64,000 nucleotides of DNA from Candidatus Pedobacter colombiensis (GCA_029202485.1 CP119313.1:5324979-5388978), one strand, 5' to 3'. Positions 1-9,757 are shown, numbered from the stretch's first letter. Program-made: numbers and translations. Notes: generated from the sequence alone by a model not told the origin.

Positions 1-833
1 GTCCGTTGACTTTTATACAGGACAGTATCCGGAAGACCAAGCTAGGGCAAAAGAATCAGCCTATCCAGTGGTCCCGACATGATGAGATCGGCTCTTTAAT
101 AAAGGAATACAATAAGATGATTGCGGCGCTGGAAGAGAGTGCGGCCAAGCTTGCCCGTTCCGAAAGGGAGAATGCCTGGAGAGAGATGGCGAAGCAGGTT
201 GCACATGAGATTAAAAACCCACTAACGCCACTGAAATTGGGTGTTCAGTTGCTTGAAAAGTCGTGGAAAGAGAAGGACCCCAATTTTGAGAAGAAGTTTG
301 AAAGGTTTAATAAATCATTTATTGAGCAAATTGATAGCCTGTCGACCATAGCCTCAGAGTTTTCGAACTTTGCAAAAATGCCTGATACTAAGCTGGAAAA
401 ACTTAAGCTATTGCCTATCATTGAACAGGCACGGGATGTTTTTACAAACACCGAGGATGCGGAAATCTATATCTTTAATCATGCAACCACAGATGTGGTG
501 GTATTGGGCGACAAAGATCAACTGCTTCGTACATTTAATAATCTGCTAAAGAATGGGATTGAGGCGGGCAATGTTAACCATAAATGTGTCATTAAGATTC
601 GTATTGTACAGGATGAATCGCATGTATTTATAGAAGTAGAGGATAATGGAAAAGGAATAGATACCTATCTGCAGGATAAGATATTTGTGCCAAATTTTAC
701 AACTAAATCATCCGGGACCGGGTTAGGACTGGCATTTGTTAAACAGGCTGTGGAGAATGCTGGTGGCACAGTCGAGTTTAAATCTGTAACAGATGTGGGG
801 ACTACATTTTACTTAAGCTTTCCTTTATCTTAA
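1..833 (+). CDS. NtrY-like sensor histidine kinase (3' part only)
   Basis: C-terminal part of a sensor histidine kinase whose beginning lies before the window; the frame is open from the first bases and the only early start is a TTG. In order it shows a HAMP-like tail (about residues 1-47 of the visible part), a HisKA H-box AHEIKNPLTPLK with the phospho-accepting His near residue 67, an N-box (NNLLKNGIEAG), a G1 box (DNGKGI) and a G2 box (TGLGLAFVK). This is the usual autokinase core that phosphorylates a response regulator; the H-box followed by TPLK is typical of NtrY-type kinases. Its partner is not in the window. The stop codon overlaps by 9 bp the end of the convergent gene downstream. 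Confidence 0.9.
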   Translation, partial: PLTFIQDSIRKTKLGQKNQPIQWSRHDEIGSLIKEYNKMIAALEESAAKLARSERENAWREMAKQVAHEIKNPLTPLKLGVQLLEKSWKEKDPNFEKKFERFNKSFIEQIDSLSTIASEFSNFAKMPDTKLEKLKLLPIIEQARDVFTNTEDAEIYIFNHATTDVVVLGDKDQLLRTFNNLLKNGIEAGNVNHKCVIKIRIVQDESHVFIEVEDNGKGIDTYLQDKIFVPNFTTKSSGTGLGLAFVKQAVENAGGTVEFKSVTDVGTTFYLSFPLS

Positions 834-1733
834 GGTAATGGAAGCCTTACCCATTGTAAATCCATCAGCATATAAAATGATGGAGTAAATCCCTTTGATA
901 AAAGGATTAGGATTAATCCAATCCATCATATAAGCTGTATCATCACCATTGTAGGATATGACAGTAGATAGGGTATATTGCATTTCCTGTCCATCAGCCT
1001 CAAACATATTATTTTCATTGGCAATAAGGTTACCCACTGGATCAAAAATGCGGAGGTAAACTGTATGGCTATTTTTTTCGGCAAGCGGATTTGGAACGAT
1101 AGTAAATTTTACGCTTAATTTTTTAGTGGTACTTGCCCGTGTTACTTCAACATTTTTACCACTGCTTTTAACTTTATAGGCAGTAATCTGAACATTGCTT
1201 GCTTTTAAAGAAGCGCTTGTTTTAACTTTTGCACTCAGTTCTACATTCTTTCTCTCCAGCTCATCTGCCTTGAATTTTTCTGTATTTACAGATTGTCTTA
1301 AGCTGTCACGTTGTGTTTTTAGGGATAAGTTCTCGTGTTCCAAACGAAGAACTTGTTCATTATGAGCGTGCACAAATTCCCTAAGTTCGTGAACTTCTTT
1401 TTGGGCCGCAGTTAAATTGGCCTGAGTTATTGTACCTTTTTCCAGGGCAAGCTTTAATGCTGCTATCTTCTCCCGGGCTGATTTTTGTTCTTCCTGAAGT
1501 TTTCCCGTCAACACTAAATTTAAGTCGTTGGCTTTATCTAGTTCTACTTCGATTTTCTCAACTTCTAGTTTTAACCGGTCTTTTTCAGTGTTAATAGACA
1601 CAAAACGTCCGCTTTGCTGTTCATCTTTAATGTATAAATAAAGGTTAGTACCGAGTAAAGCAGCAATGACTACAATCAAAAAGTAGATTTTGTTGCGGTC
1701 ACCTTTATTTACAATATCATTTTGGTTTGACAT
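825..1733 (-). CDS. Membrane-anchored coiled-coil protein, function unknown
   Basis: 302 aa. A short polar N-terminus is followed by one hydrophobic segment (about residues 17-35), then a long heptad-rich, Lys/Glu-rich stretch (about 44-170) expected to form a coiled coil, then a beta-rich C-terminal domain (about 180-302) with no motif I recognise. The topology suggests a bitopic inner-membrane protein with the coiled coil and C-terminal domain in the periplasm. It is convergent with the histidine kinase gene and the two stop regions overlap by 9 bp. Bacteroidetes often carry such proteins without assigned function; I give none. Confidence 0.8.
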   Translation of the reverse strand: MSNQNDIVNKGDRNKIYFLIVVIAALLGTNLYLYIKDEQQSGRFVSINTEKDRLKLEVEKIEVELDKANDLNLVLTGKLQEEQKSAREKIAALKLALEKGTITQANLTAAQKEVHELREFVHAHNEQVLRLEHENLSLKTQRDSLRQSVNTEKFKADELERKNVELSAKVKTSASLKASNVQITAYKVKSSGKNVEVTRASTTKKLSVKFTIVPNPLAEKNSHTVYLRIFDPVGNLIANENNMFEADGQEMQYTLSTVISYNGDDTAYMMDWINPNPFIKGIYSIILYADGFTMGKASITLR

Positions 1734-1910
1734 TTTTTAATTCAAATAAGCTATAAAAGGGGAGCGGTATTAAATGCATAATTAGGTAAAAAAACGCTCA
1801 ATTTGTATGAGAGCTAAAAAAAAATCGTTTAATTGCTTAGATTCAGAGCTAATACTGTCTACTGAACACAACAAAATGAAACCAATTTTAATCACCACTA
1901 ATCACAAAAG

Positions 1911-3470
1911 ATGTTTAAAATAATAATTTATGCGCTATTATCAATAATTATAATACCTGTTTCCCTAATAGCGCAAACCTCATCAAAAATTGCTCCAAAA
2001 AGAGAGTTTAGGGGGGTATGGGTTGCAACTGTTGCTAATATTGACTGGCCATCTAAACCCGGTTTGAGTGTTGATCAGCAAAAACAGGAGTTAATTAGCC
2101 TGTTGGATCAGCATAAAGCCAATGGGATGAATGCGATTATGTTGCAGGTACGACCTGCTGCGGATGCATTTTATGCTAAATCGAGAGAGCCCTGGAGCCA
2201 ATGGTTAATGGGTAAACAAGGGCTTGCTCCTAGTCCGGGTTACGACCCATTGGCATTTGCCATTAAAGAAGCGCATTCGAGAGGAATGGAGCTTCACGCA
2301 TGGTTTAATCCTTATCGGGCAACCATGAGTGCCAACACAGTGGTTAGCCCCGATCATATGACCCGAAAACGTCCCGACTTTTTCTTCGTTTATGGGGGTA
2401 AAAAACAATTTGACCCAGGAATACCGGAAGTTAGAGAATATATTGTACAGGTGATTCTGGATGTAGTAAAGGGATATGATGTTGATGGGATTCATTTTGA
2501 CGATTATTTTTATCCTTATAAAATCTCTGGACAAACGATCAATGATGCAGCAACGTTTAGTAAATATTCAAACGGTTTTACCAATATCAGTGATTGGCGC
2601 CGGAACAATGTAGACTTGTTGATCAAACAGCTGGATGATAGTATTCATTACTATAAAAAATACGTGAAATTTGGTGTAAGTCCTTTTGGTATTTGGAAAA
2701 ATGCTTCTGAAGATAGTCTTGGCTCTGCAACAAATGGCTTGTCCAATTATTCAGAGTTGTATGCGGATTCCCGTAAATGGGTTAAAGAAGGTTGGGTAGA
2801 CTATATTAACCCGCAGGTGTATTTTAGTTTTACTCGTAAGGCGGCTCCTTTTGCCACGATAGTAGACTGGTGGACTAATAATTCCTTTGGAAGGCATTTA
2901 TACATCGGACAGGGGCCTTATTTGATTCACAATGGAACTACAAAGAAGGAAGCTGCCTGGGCGCTGTCTAATCAGATCCCAAATCAGATCAGACATATCC
3001 GAAACAGTAACTTGATCCAGGGAAGCGTATTCTTTAGCTCTAAGTCCTTCTCTACGGTTGGGCGGGCTTTGGGTGATTCCCTAAAAACTAACTTTTACAA
3101 ATACCCGGCGCTGCCACCACAAATGCCATGGCTGGACGATGTGGCTCCTAATGAACCACTTAATCTTACTGCAGAAGCACATAGTGATGGAGTTCATCTG
3201 AAATGGGAAAAGCCATTAAAAGCTTCCGATGGTGAGACGGCTTCGGGGTATGTAGTCTACCGATTTGATGAAGGAGAAAAGATTGATATACTGGATGCTA
3301 AGAACATCATTAAGGTCAGCTTTGAAGAATTTACTCAGTTTATAGATAAGAATGTAGAAAGGGGTAAGCGGTATAACTACCTGGTCACAGCATTAGATAG
3401 GTTAAAAAATGAGAGTGACCCTAGCGGACCTGTAGGCATCCAGACAAAGGAACTGGCCAGTGCGGAGTAA
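1911..3470 (+). CDS. GHL10/DUF187 family secreted glycoside-hydrolase-like protein
   Basis: 519 aa with an N-terminal signal peptide (hydrophobic to about residue 20, ending at IAQ). The core (about 30-390) matches the GHL10 (DUF187, YngK-like) TIM-barrel family: FRGVWVATVANIDWPS at the start, LQVRPAADAFY, the HAWFNPYRA segment, and VDGIHFDDYFYPY with acidic residues where glycoside hydrolases carry their catalytic pair. A fibronectin-III-like domain (about 410-512) closes the protein. The family is thought to act on cell-wall or surface glycans; the substrate is unknown. It stands alone, in front of a convergent M16 peptidase gene and a strong shared inverted repeat. Confidence 0.88.
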   Translation: MFKIIIYALLSIIIIPVSLIAQTSSKIAPKREFRGVWVATVANIDWPSKPGLSVDQQKQELISLLDQHKANGMNAIMLQVRPAADAFYAKSREPWSQWLMGKQGLAPSPGYDPLAFAIKEAHSRGMELHAWFNPYRATMSANTVVSPDHMTRKRPDFFFVYGGKKQFDPGIPEVREYIVQVILDVVKGYDVDGIHFDDYFYPYKISGQTINDAATFSKYSNGFTNISDWRRNNVDLLIKQLDDSIHYYKKYVKFGVSPFGIWKNASEDSLGSATNGLSNYSELYADSRKWVKEGWVDYINPQVYFSFTRKAAPFATIVDWWTNNSFGRHLYIGQGPYLIHNGTTKKEAAWALSNQIPNQIRHIRNSNLIQGSVFFSSKSFSTVGRALGDSLKTNFYKYPALPPQMPWLDDVAPNEPLNLTAEAHSDGVHLKWEKPLKASDGETASGYVVYRFDEGEKIDILDAKNIIKVSFEEFTQFIDKNVERGKRYNYLVTALDRLKNESDPSGPVGIQTKELASAE

Positions 3471-3485
3471 AAGGATTAAAGAACA

Positions 3486-3570
3486 AAGATAAAGGAGCAA
3501 GGATTAAAGATCAAAATGCTTAACCTGGTTAGGTCTGCATCCAGTCGTTAATCCTTGCTCCTTTATCCTT
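3486..3570. terminator. Long inverted repeat between convergent genes, likely bidirectional terminator
   Basis: A 19-bp perfect inverted repeat (3489-3507 with 3548-3566), extended by a few more pairs with a bulge, lies between the stop codons at 3470 and 3591. The arms are purine-rich on one side and end near T runs on both strands, as expected for a shared terminator. The loop of about 40 bases is long for a simple terminator. Confidence 0.6.
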
Positions 3571-3590
3571 GGTCTCGGTTCTTTTTAACC

Positions 3591-6455
3591 TTATTTCTGT
3601 GGCATCAATACCAAACGGATATAGTTATCTTTATTTAAATATTTCTGAGCAGTTGCTTTTGAGGTTTCAACTGTAACGCTGTTTAACCTCTCTTTCACAT
3701 TCAGGATTTGATTCAAATCATCTCCGAATTTTAAGCGGTTGGTTAGATAGCCCAGCCAAAAATTATTGTCACGTAAACTAAGCTCTATCTGACGCTGTTC
3801 TTCCGATTTAAATTTACTGATGTCATCAGTGGTAGCGCCATTATTCTTAATCTGGTCAACCTCCTCTAAAGCAGCTGCAATTAGCTTTTCTACATTTGCT
3901 GTAGCACAACTGAAGGAAATGGTAAAGTAATAATGTGCAGTTGGATACTTACTAAGACTTAAACCTACTTGTGGACTATACACGCCACTTTCTTTTTCAC
4001 GTAAACGCTCCATTATTTTAATCTCCAGCGCCGCTTTTAAGGCATTCATCTGGATATTGTTTTGAGCAGTATAATCGTAATCGCCATGAATATACAATTG
4101 TACAGAAGCTTTATCTTCTAGTCCTTTGTATACTGTTTTGCTAACCTTGCCTTTCGGCGGGTTGATGCCATTGTCAACAAAGTTTTGCTTTTTGTTTAAG
4201 GATGGTAGGCTTGCGATATAGGTTTCAAGAAGTGGTTTTATGGCTTCAACTGTAAAGTTCCCTACTATGACAAAAATCTGCTCACTGTTATCAGCAAAAC
4301 GATCTTTATAGAAATTGTATGCTTCATCCAATGATACTTTATTCAGATCAGCTATAGATACAGGCATTGCACGTTTATGATAAGACGACAATACTGCTTG
4401 AACAATATCAGCAAAAACACTTTGCGGATTGGCGTTCTTATTCTCCAGGCTTACCTTATAGTCGCTCATGTTCTTGTTAAAGATCTCTGTATCCTTACGT
4501 GGATTGGTTGCATAAGCATAAACCATTTGGAAAGCAGTTTCAAGGTCTTTTGGCGCAGCGCTACCACCATAACCCTGGTATAAATCTTCCACATAAGAAC
4601 CCCCACGTCCGGTATTTCCGGCTAATAATTTGTTTAATTGGGTTGGGTTGAATGGGCCAACGCCGCTTTGAGGGATTAGGCTAACCATTTCTACCGACCT
4701 AAAGTTGGCATCAGTAGCCAATGATGTGCCTCCTTTAGAGAAAGAGTTGAAAATGATCTGATCATTTTTAAAATCAGTTGGCTTAAGCAACACTTTAATG
4801 CCATTACTTAATGTAAGTTCAGTTACGCCAATTTTATCAAATTTCTGCTCAGCCATCACTTTTCCGGCCACCGGTTTTTTATCCAATAGCGGTTGATTTA
4901 CAGAGTTGTCCACATAAGCGGTTACCTTGTTCTCTGCATTTTTTAAAGCAGTTAGCAACTGAGCTTCTGAAGGGAGGTTGGCCTTCTCTTTCTCTGGGGC
5001 TTGTACAATAATGATCTGGTTTTCTTTAGTGATTAAGGTTTTTGCCAATGCATTAACCTGATCAAGAGTGATATCTGCAAGTGCCTTTTTCGTTAGCTCA
5101 TAAGAAAATTCAGTTGAGGGAATGATCGAACCTGTTAAGAAGTTGTTCAGGTATTTCTGTACAAGGGATGCTGATTTTATTTTGTCCTTTTCCTTTAATC
5201 TCATTTCGTTTCCTGCAGCAATGTTCTTTTTGGCTACATCCAATTCAGATTGTAAGAAACCATATTTATTCATACGCTCATTCTCGGTAAGAATTGCAGT
5301 GAATGCTTTTTCAAGCGTGGCTCCTGAGGTAGATACTGCGGCAGATTGAAAGGCGTTAATGTTGGGTACCAGTCCTCCCTGGTAAGCACCATATCCACTT
5401 TGCGCTTGTAAGAATGGTGCATTGTTTTTTTGCATGATCTCCTGAATTCTTGCGCCAAGCATACTGTTAATCATACCATACATGATACTCTTTTTGTAAT
5501 CAGCAGTGGTTTTTGTAACACCTCCACGTTGTTTGTACATAATCTGTGCTACATTGTATTGTTGCTCAGGGTCAGTAACGATCTTTACAAGTGGAGCTTT
5601 GTTGTCAGGCAAATCGTATGATGGTCTTGGTCTTGGGTTTGCCGGATTAGTAAGGTCTGAAAAGTTATTTTTAATCAATTGTTCAACTTCATTAACATCA
5701 AAATCACCTACGGCAATTACAGCCTGCAAGTTTGGTCTGTACCAGTCTTTATAAAAGTTTCTGATCTTATCATAAGTAAAGCTGTTTAAGATGTCTATTT
5801 TACCAATAGGCAAACGATCTGCATAGCGTGATCCTTTCAAGAGTAATGGCAACAATTGCTTGCTCATGCGATCCTGTGCATTTTTGCCACGCTGACGATC
5901 CTCTTCTACAATTACGCCTCGTTCTTTATCTATTTCTTCGCCCTCCATTACAATTTTACCTGCCCAGTTGGCTAATATTTTAAAACCATTTTTAAACACG
6001 AGTATGCTGTCTGTAGGAATTGGTAATTGATAAACGGTATGGTCAAAGCTGGTATAGGCATTCAGATCTGCCCCAAAACGTATCCCTGCTTTTTGTAAAT
6101 AATCGATCATTTCATTTTTAGGAAAATCTTTTGTTCCATTAAATGCCATATGTTCTGTAAAGTGGGCTAAACCCTGTTGGTTGTCATCTTCCATTAAAGA
6201 GCCAATACGGGTCGCCAGATACAGCTCAGCCCGGTTTTTAGGCTCCGTATTCCTTTTGATATAGTAAGTAAGGCCATTTGAAAGCTTTCCGATTTTTACA
6301 CTTGGGTCATTAGGAATGAGATCTCCATCAACCTTTTTTGTAACAGTAGTTATTGGTTTTTTAACAACTGTCACTTTTTTTTGTGCATACCCAGGCGAGT
6401 TTACAGCCAAAATGACTGCAAGCCCCATGCTAAGGGCGCTAAAATTTTTTTTCAT
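3591..6455 (-). CDS. M16 family zinc metallopeptidase (insulinase/pitrilysin-like, double domain)
   Basis: I take the ATG at 6455 (954 aa), which starts a classic signal peptide ending at GYAQ; a TTG 21 bases earlier is less likely. The inverted zinc motif HxxEH is present as HFTEH at residues 98-102, with the downstream Glu region ERGVIVEED supplying the third ligand. Two M16 half-repeats follow (about 50-480 active, about 530-950 inactive), the normal arrangement for one-chain periplasmic M16 enzymes of about 930-950 aa. It probably degrades peptides in the periplasm. The gene is separated from the GHL10 gene by a long inverted repeat. Confidence 0.93.
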   Translation of the reverse strand: MKKNFSALSMGLAVILAVNSPGYAQKKVTVVKKPITTVTKKVDGDLIPNDPSVKIGKLSNGLTYYIKRNTEPKNRAELYLATRIGSLMEDDNQQGLAHFTEHMAFNGTKDFPKNEMIDYLQKAGIRFGADLNAYTSFDHTVYQLPIPTDSILVFKNGFKILANWAGKIVMEGEEIDKERGVIVEEDRQRGKNAQDRMSKQLLPLLLKGSRYADRLPIGKIDILNSFTYDKIRNFYKDWYRPNLQAVIAVGDFDVNEVEQLIKNNFSDLTNPANPRPRPSYDLPDNKAPLVKIVTDPEQQYNVAQIMYKQRGGVTKTTADYKKSIMYGMINSMLGARIQEIMQKNNAPFLQAQSGYGAYQGGLVPNINAFQSAAVSTSGATLEKAFTAILTENERMNKYGFLQSELDVAKKNIAAGNEMRLKEKDKIKSASLVQKYLNNFLTGSIIPSTEFSYELTKKALADITLDQVNALAKTLITKENQIIIVQAPEKEKANLPSEAQLLTALKNAENKVTAYVDNSVNQPLLDKKPVAGKVMAEQKFDKIGVTELTLSNGIKVLLKPTDFKNDQIIFNSFSKGGTSLATDANFRSVEMVSLIPQSGVGPFNPTQLNKLLAGNTGRGGSYVEDLYQGYGGSAAPKDLETAFQMVYAYATNPRKDTEIFNKNMSDYKVSLENKNANPQSVFADIVQAVLSSYHKRAMPVSIADLNKVSLDEAYNFYKDRFADNSEQIFVIVGNFTVEAIKPLLETYIASLPSLNKKQNFVDNGINPPKGKVSKTVYKGLEDKASVQLYIHGDYDYTAQNNIQMNALKAALEIKIMERLREKESGVYSPQVGLSLSKYPTAHYYFTISFSCATANVEKLIAAALEEVDQIKNNGATTDDISKFKSEEQRQIELSLRDNNFWLGYLTNRLKFGDDLNQILNVKERLNSVTVETSKATAQKYLNKDNYIRLVLMPQK

Positions 6456-6553
6456 GAATAAAAAGTTTATCGTCAAACCTACTAAGGCCCCAGTACAGAT
6501 GGTAAAAATTTAACATAATTTAACAAACGGGCATGGTAGTCCCCTGCCGGAAA

Positions 6554-7711
6554 TTAAACTTTGATGATGATTTTTCTATTGTACATTATCCAAAGGATAA
6601 CCAGCCAAAATAAAACGTAGGTAATGGCCCATGCAAGAGAGGCATTGATTGGAGATAAAGAACCTGTAAAGCCGGAATATAACCAGGACTGTAGATTCAT
6701 TTCCTTTCCGTCGGCTGCTTTCACAGAAAACATGCCCAAAGTTCTTGGGATCAATCCGGAAAGGAAGAATACCGTAATTGCATTTACACCATAGACCACA
6801 AAAGGCTTTGTAAAGCGGTTATATTTCTGAATATCGATAATCCAGTAACAGAAGGAGAGGATCATGGTAGCTAAACCACCTGTGTAAAGTACAAAAGAAC
6901 TTGTCCAAAGTGATTTGTTAATTGGAAACTGCAGATCCCATAACAAACCCAGTGCAATAGCTGCCAGGCCTGTGCAAAATAACCATGCTATTTTTGTGGC
7001 AGGATCAACGTCTTTACGTTTTAAATATACGCCAACCAATACCCCAAATAGTCCAGATGCAATTGCAGGAAGGGTGCTTAAAATTCCTTCAGGGTCCCAT
7101 GTTTTTGCAGCTTTCCATAGGTGGGCTTCCGAAAGAATGCTGCGGTCTAGCCAGGCACCCAGATTAGTTTCTTTCTCCAGATTGGCATATCCAACACCCG
7201 GAACCGGAATAAAGGTCATAAGTGCCCAGTAAACAGCCAGTATGGCAATCAAGATTTTGAAAATATTCTTTTCAGAATTTTTAAGAAAGATAACTGCCGA
7301 AATAAAGAATACAACGGCTATACGTTGTAATACTCCGGGAATACGTACACGTTCAAAAGCGTGTAATGGTTCAGTAAATACTTTAGGATATAAGGATAGG
7401 AACAGTCCAAGTCCAAATAGGATAAGCCCTCTTTTAAGTGCTTTTAAAATGGTTTTTCCATGTGCGGAAGGATCATTTTTTTTGCTACCCATTGCATAGG
7501 CAATGGATACCCCTACAATAAACAGGAAAAACGGGAAAATAAGGTCTGTAGGTGTACAGCCGTTCCAACTTGCGTGCTCTAGCGGTGCATAGATATTACC
7601 CCAATCACCCGGATTATTAACTAGTATCATTGCTGCAACTGTTGCTCCTCTGAAAAAATCCAGAGATAATAACCTGGCAGGAGCTTCCTGCGAAATTTGA
7701 GATTGGGCCAT
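6554..7711 (-). CDS. NagX-like membrane acyltransferase (DUF5009, heparan-alpha-glucosaminide N-acetyltransferase family)
   Basis: About 385 aa from the ATG at 7711 (MAQSQ); a start 18 bases upstream is possible. It is an integral membrane protein with roughly ten hydrophobic segments. The N-terminus RLLSLDFFRGATVAAMI, the NNPGDWG segment and the following WNGCTPTDLIFPFFLF are hallmarks of the COG4299/NagX family, relatives of the human lysosomal enzyme that acetylates terminal glucosamine. Bacterial members sit beside GlcNAc catabolic genes, and here the NagB-like fusion gene lies directly upstream on the same strand. A terminator hairpin lies between the two genes, so transcription may be partly separate. 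Role inferred: inner-membrane handling or acetylation of amino sugars. Confidence 0.85.
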   Translation of the reverse strand: MAQSQISQEAPARLLSLDFFRGATVAAMILVNNPGDWGNIYAPLEHASWNGCTPTDLIFPFFLFIVGVSIAYAMGSKKNDPSAHGKTILKALKRGLILFGLGLFLSLYPKVFTEPLHAFERVRIPGVLQRIAVVFFISAVIFLKNSEKNIFKILIAILAVYWALMTFIPVPGVGYANLEKETNLGAWLDRSILSEAHLWKAAKTWDPEGILSTLPAIASGLFGVLVGVYLKRKDVDPATKIAWLFCTGLAAIALGLLWDLQFPINKSLWTSSFVLYTGGLATMILSFCYWIIDIQKYNRFTKPFVVYGVNAITVFFLSGLIPRTLGMFSVKAADGKEMNLQSWLYSGFTGSLSPINASLAWAITYVLFWLVILWIMYNRKIIIKV

Positions 7712-7728
7712 ATAAATGATTTTAAACA

Positions 7729-7760
7729 AAAAACCGCTATCGTTTAACGATAGCGGTTTA
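7729..7760 (-). terminator. Rho-independent terminator of the nagB-like gene
   Basis: A 14-bp perfect inverted repeat (7731-7744 with 7746-7759). Read on the minus strand, the GC-containing stem is followed by a run of six T. It lies just after the nagB-like stop codon (7777) and before the NagX-like start (7711). Confidence 0.85.
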
Positions 7761-7776
7761 AATATAATAAATTTAA

Positions 7777-9696
7777 CTAAAATTTATAACGGACAAAAGC
7801 TTCCATGGCTTCATACTCAGCCAAACCTAAGCTATCATAAGCCTGGGCAGTTTCTCTGTTTCTGTCCTCAGCACGTTGCCAGAACTCCCTTGCGTCATCA
7901 CCTGGGAAAACCGCTCTGTCTTTTTGCGACTGGTGTTTGAAGATAGCGAATTTCTTTCTTTCTACTTCTTGGGGACTAAGTGGAACTGCCATTTCAATTT
8001 CATGCGTCTCAAATTCCTGCCATGCACCACGGTACATCCATAACCAGCAATCTTTAACCCATTCTTCTGTTTTGGCAAGACGTTTTAAAGCCTCAAGTAT
8101 GATGTTAAAACAAACGATATGTGTACCATGTGGATCTTCAAAATCACCTGCAGCAAATACCTGATGAGGTTTTACTTTTTGTAGCAATTCCATAGTTAAT
8201 ACCACATCAGCCTCGGTAACCGGGTTTTTCTGGCTCTTTCCACTTTCATAGAAAGGTAAGGCCATAAAATGAATATGATCATCTTCTAACCCGCAGTAAC
8301 GTGCGCCGGCAATAGCTTCACCTTTTCTAATTAAGCCTTTTACAGTCTGAATTTCAGGGGTATCGATTTGATTTGGTTGTTTTTTCGCAATAAAAGCACG
8401 CATGTTTTGATATAGCTTTTTCAACTCAGCGGTCTCTAATCCCATTTTCTCAGAGAAATCGATATTGAACTCTACAAAACGTAAAGCATCATCATCCCAT
8501 ACGGCGGTGTTACCCGAAGTTTGGTAAGCTACATGTACATCTTGTTTTTGATCAACCAGTCTGATAAATGTACCACCCATTGAGATCACGTCATCGTCAG
8601 GGTGCGGCGAGAAAATGATAGAACGCTTTTTAGCCGGCTCTGCTCTTTCCGGTCTTTGCGAATCATCAGCATTAGGTTTACCTCCCGGCCAACCCGTAAT
8701 GGTATGCTGTAGTTTATTAAATATATCGATGTTGATGTTATACACCGGACCTCTTTCAACAGCAAGCTGCGCCATACCGTTGTTGTTATAGTCGTCTTCA
8801 GTTAGTTTAAGTACTGGTTTTTTAAGCGTATTAGATAGCCAGATTACTGCTTTTCTGGTCAGTTTTTCATCCCATACACAGTCTTTAACCAACCATGGCG
8901 TATCAAAACGGGTTAGTAATGAAGCGGCATCCTGGTCTAAGATGAACTCAACATGTTGAGATAACTGTAGATAAGTTGCAGGAACTTCACTTGAAATTTC
9001 TCCTTCGACAGTTTTCTTGATAATTGGTGCTTTTTTCTTATTCCAGGCCATCAGGATAATTTCCCTGGCTTTGAAAATGGTACCCACACCCATGGTAATT
9101 GCTTTTGTTGGAACAAAAGATTTACCCCCAAAGTCTCTTGCCGCATCTCTTCTGGTCAGGTCATCTAAGGTAACCAGACGTGTACCTGAGTTTGGTGCAG
9201 AACCTGGCTCATTGAAACCGATGTGACCAGTACGTCCGATACCGAGGATTTGTATATCTAATCCTCCCAGGTCTCCAATCTTTTTCTCATAATCCAGGCA
9301 AAATGCTGGAATTTCTTCTAAACTTAATGTTCCATCTGGAATGTTCACATTGTTCTTGTCGATGTCAATATGATCAAACAAGTTCTCATTCATGAAGGTC
9401 ACATAACTCTGTGCAGCATTTGGCTGCATAGGGTAATATTCATCAAGGTTAAAAGTAACCACATTTTTAAAACTTAAACCTTCCTCTTTATGCATTCTTA
9501 CCAGTTCTGCATAAACTGCAATTGGTGTAGCTCCAGTAGCCAGACCTAAAACTGCCTGAGCATTGTTTTTTTGTTTTTCCTTAATCAGGTTCCCGATGCG
9601 ATGAGCGACGCTAAGTGATGCTGCTTTAGGGTTTTCAAAGACAGAAACAGGCAGTTTTTCAAAGCGTGTTTCTTCTAGAAGATTTAATCTAGCCAT
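7777..9696 (-). CDS. nagB: NagB-like glucosamine-6-phosphate deaminase fused to a PIG-L/LmbE deacetylase-like domain
   Basis: 639 aa from ATG 9696. The N-terminal half (about 15-290) is a NagB/RpiA-fold sugar-phosphate isomerase domain: LATGATPIAVY phosphate loop, TFNLDEY with Asp85 at the place of E. coli NagB Asp72, and GIGRTGHIGFNEP with His158 and Glu163 at His143 and Glu148. The position of E. coli Asp141 is Thr156. The C-terminal half (about 357-639) is a LmbE-type zinc domain with SPHPDDD (His365-Asp369) and a later PHGTH. The length and fusion match Bacteroides proteins annotated as deaminase-like. Expected role: GlcN6P to Fru6P, perhaps after deacetylation by the second domain; the missing Asp makes true deaminase activity uncertain. 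A good promoter starts 30 bases upstream. Confidence 0.88.
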   Translation of the reverse strand: MARLNLLEETRFEKLPVSVFENPKAASLSVAHRIGNLIKEKQKNNAQAVLGLATGATPIAVYAELVRMHKEEGLSFKNVVTFNLDEYYPMQPNAAQSYVTFMNENLFDHIDIDKNNVNIPDGTLSLEEIPAFCLDYEKKIGDLGGLDIQILGIGRTGHIGFNEPGSAPNSGTRLVTLDDLTRRDAARDFGGKSFVPTKAITMGVGTIFKAREIILMAWNKKKAPIIKKTVEGEISSEVPATYLQLSQHVEFILDQDAASLLTRFDTPWLVKDCVWDEKLTRKAVIWLSNTLKKPVLKLTEDDYNNNGMAQLAVERGPVYNINIDIFNKLQHTITGWPGGKPNADDSQRPERAEPAKKRSIIFSPHPDDDVISMGGTFIRLVDQKQDVHVAYQTSGNTAVWDDDALRFVEFNIDFSEKMGLETAELKKLYQNMRAFIAKKQPNQIDTPEIQTVKGLIRKGEAIAGARYCGLEDDHIHFMALPFYESGKSQKNPVTEADVVLTMELLQKVKPHQVFAAGDFEDPHGTHIVCFNIILEALKRLAKTEEWVKDCWLWMYRGAWQEFETHEIEMAVPLSPQEVERKKFAIFKHQSQKDRAVFPGDDAREFWQRAEDRNRETAQAYDSLGLAEYEAMEAFVRYKF

Positions 9697-9726
9697 TAGT
9701 TTGTTCTTAAAATTTGTACGGAGCAG

Positions 9727-9757
9727 TAAATATAGGCACTCTGTTGACTTTATCAAA
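9727..9757 (-). promoter_or_regulatory. Bacteroidetes-type promoter of the nagB-like gene
   Basis: On the minus strand TTTG (complement of 9754-9757) is followed after 19 bases by TATATTTA (complement of 9727-9734), close to the TTTG-N19-TAnnTTTG consensus. It predicts a 5' leader of about 25 bases and supports the ATG at 9696 over the earlier TTG. Confidence 0.6.

Noticed and set aside
2205..2534. 109-codon minus-strand frame inside the GHL10 gene
   Set aside because: It is antisense to a well supported gene, has low-complexity composition and no start context; a shadow frame.
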